From assembly GCA_002435305.1 (NCBI GenBank), contig DJMH01000007.1, positions 22,054 through 27,644 on the forward strand: a stretch of DNA of 5,591 nt, read 5' to 3'. The stretch is from Dehalococcoidia bacterium UBA6495 (GTDB lineage: Bacteria > Chloroflexota > Dehalococcoidia > Lucifugimonadales > UBA826). Shown here in pieces: positions 5,552-5,591 of the stretch. The position numbers and the translations under genes were made by a program. Positions within the stretch are counted from its first letter, which is position 1. The number at the start of each line of letters is the position of its first letter. Below the pieces are notes generated by a model. The model searched no databases. It was not told the origin of the DNA and saw nothing but the letters and a program-made list of their open reading frames with translations.

Positions 5552-5567
5552 CTATTTCTAGAAATAG
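5552..5567. repeat. Perfect 16-base palindrome near the right edge
   Basis: CTATTTCTAGAAATAG is fully self-complementary. With no loop-forming spacer it is more like a dimeric protein-binding site than a terminator, though a T-rich run (TTATTCTCTTTTCT) follows on the plus strand. No adjacent gene is visible to assign it to. Confidence 0.4.
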
Positions 5568-5591
5568 AGTTATTCTCTTTTCTGCAGGATT

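Larger units (their letters stand above)
5253..5591. other. Gene-free stretch rich in inverted repeats, probable scar of a mobile element
   Basis: No convincing intact gene is visible on either strand. The stretch holds a palindrome CGATGCATCG (5272-5281), a nested hairpin set (5315-5379), a hairpin CAATGG/CCATTG (5483-5500) and a 16-base palindrome (5552-5567). The plus strand around 5380-5456 may hold a second frameshifted recombinase end: YSASVVPNM in one frame, then LEEAIGLLD and TAG in another. That reading is weak. The right edge gives no sign of the next gene. Confidence 0.5.

Overview
The window looks like bacterial chromosome of moderate GC content. Clear Shine-Dalgarno sites precede most genes, and the enzyme repertoire (acyl-CoA ligase, crotonase, SDR, DHDPS-family lyase) is typical of an organic-acid-degrading marine heterotroph. 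The protein style recalls marine Chloroflexota of the SAR202/Dehalococcoidia type, but this is an impression from family resemblance and not a proven placement.

Layout. (1) Positions 742 to 1, minus strand: a probable two-gene operon. It holds a 105-residue cysteine-containing protein of unknown function, then a gene that ordinary ORF calling misses because two in-frame TGA codons interrupt it. Read through those codons, the second gene is the catalytic beta chain of a ferredoxin:thioredoxin reductase (FTR). The two TGA codons fall exactly where FTR carries its two redox-active cysteines, while all four [4Fe-4S] ligand cysteines remain TGC or TGT. Each TGA is followed, 19-20 nt later, by a perfect hairpin whose loop begins AGUU, as expected of a bacterial SECIS element. 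Three other genes in the window end in TGA, so TGA is also a normal stop here. The straightforward reading is a selenoprotein FTR with a Sec/Sec active site; the gene runs off the left edge of the window. (2) Positions 743-855: a divergent intergenic region with a short palindrome. (3) Positions 856-2478, plus strand: an AMP-forming acyl-CoA synthetase, ended by a strong hairpin shared with the converging operon. (4) Positions 5032 to 2503, minus strand: a compact three-gene operon of enoyl-CoA hydratase/isomerase, SDR oxidoreductase and DHDPS/NAL-family lyase. (5) Positions 5033-5591: no intact gene. The region holds the C-terminal remnant of a tyrosine recombinase, a possible second decayed recombinase end, and several inverted repeats, and it resembles the scar of an old integrative element.

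How the genes may work together: the acyl-CoA ligase could activate an organic acid. The crotonase, SDR and lyase could then hydrate or isomerise, oxidise and cleave it; the substrate is not readable from the sequence. The FTR would pass electrons from ferredoxin through its iron-sulfur cluster to a thioredoxin-like partner, and is probably unrelated to the catabolic genes. The selenoprotein FTR is the main discovery of this window.
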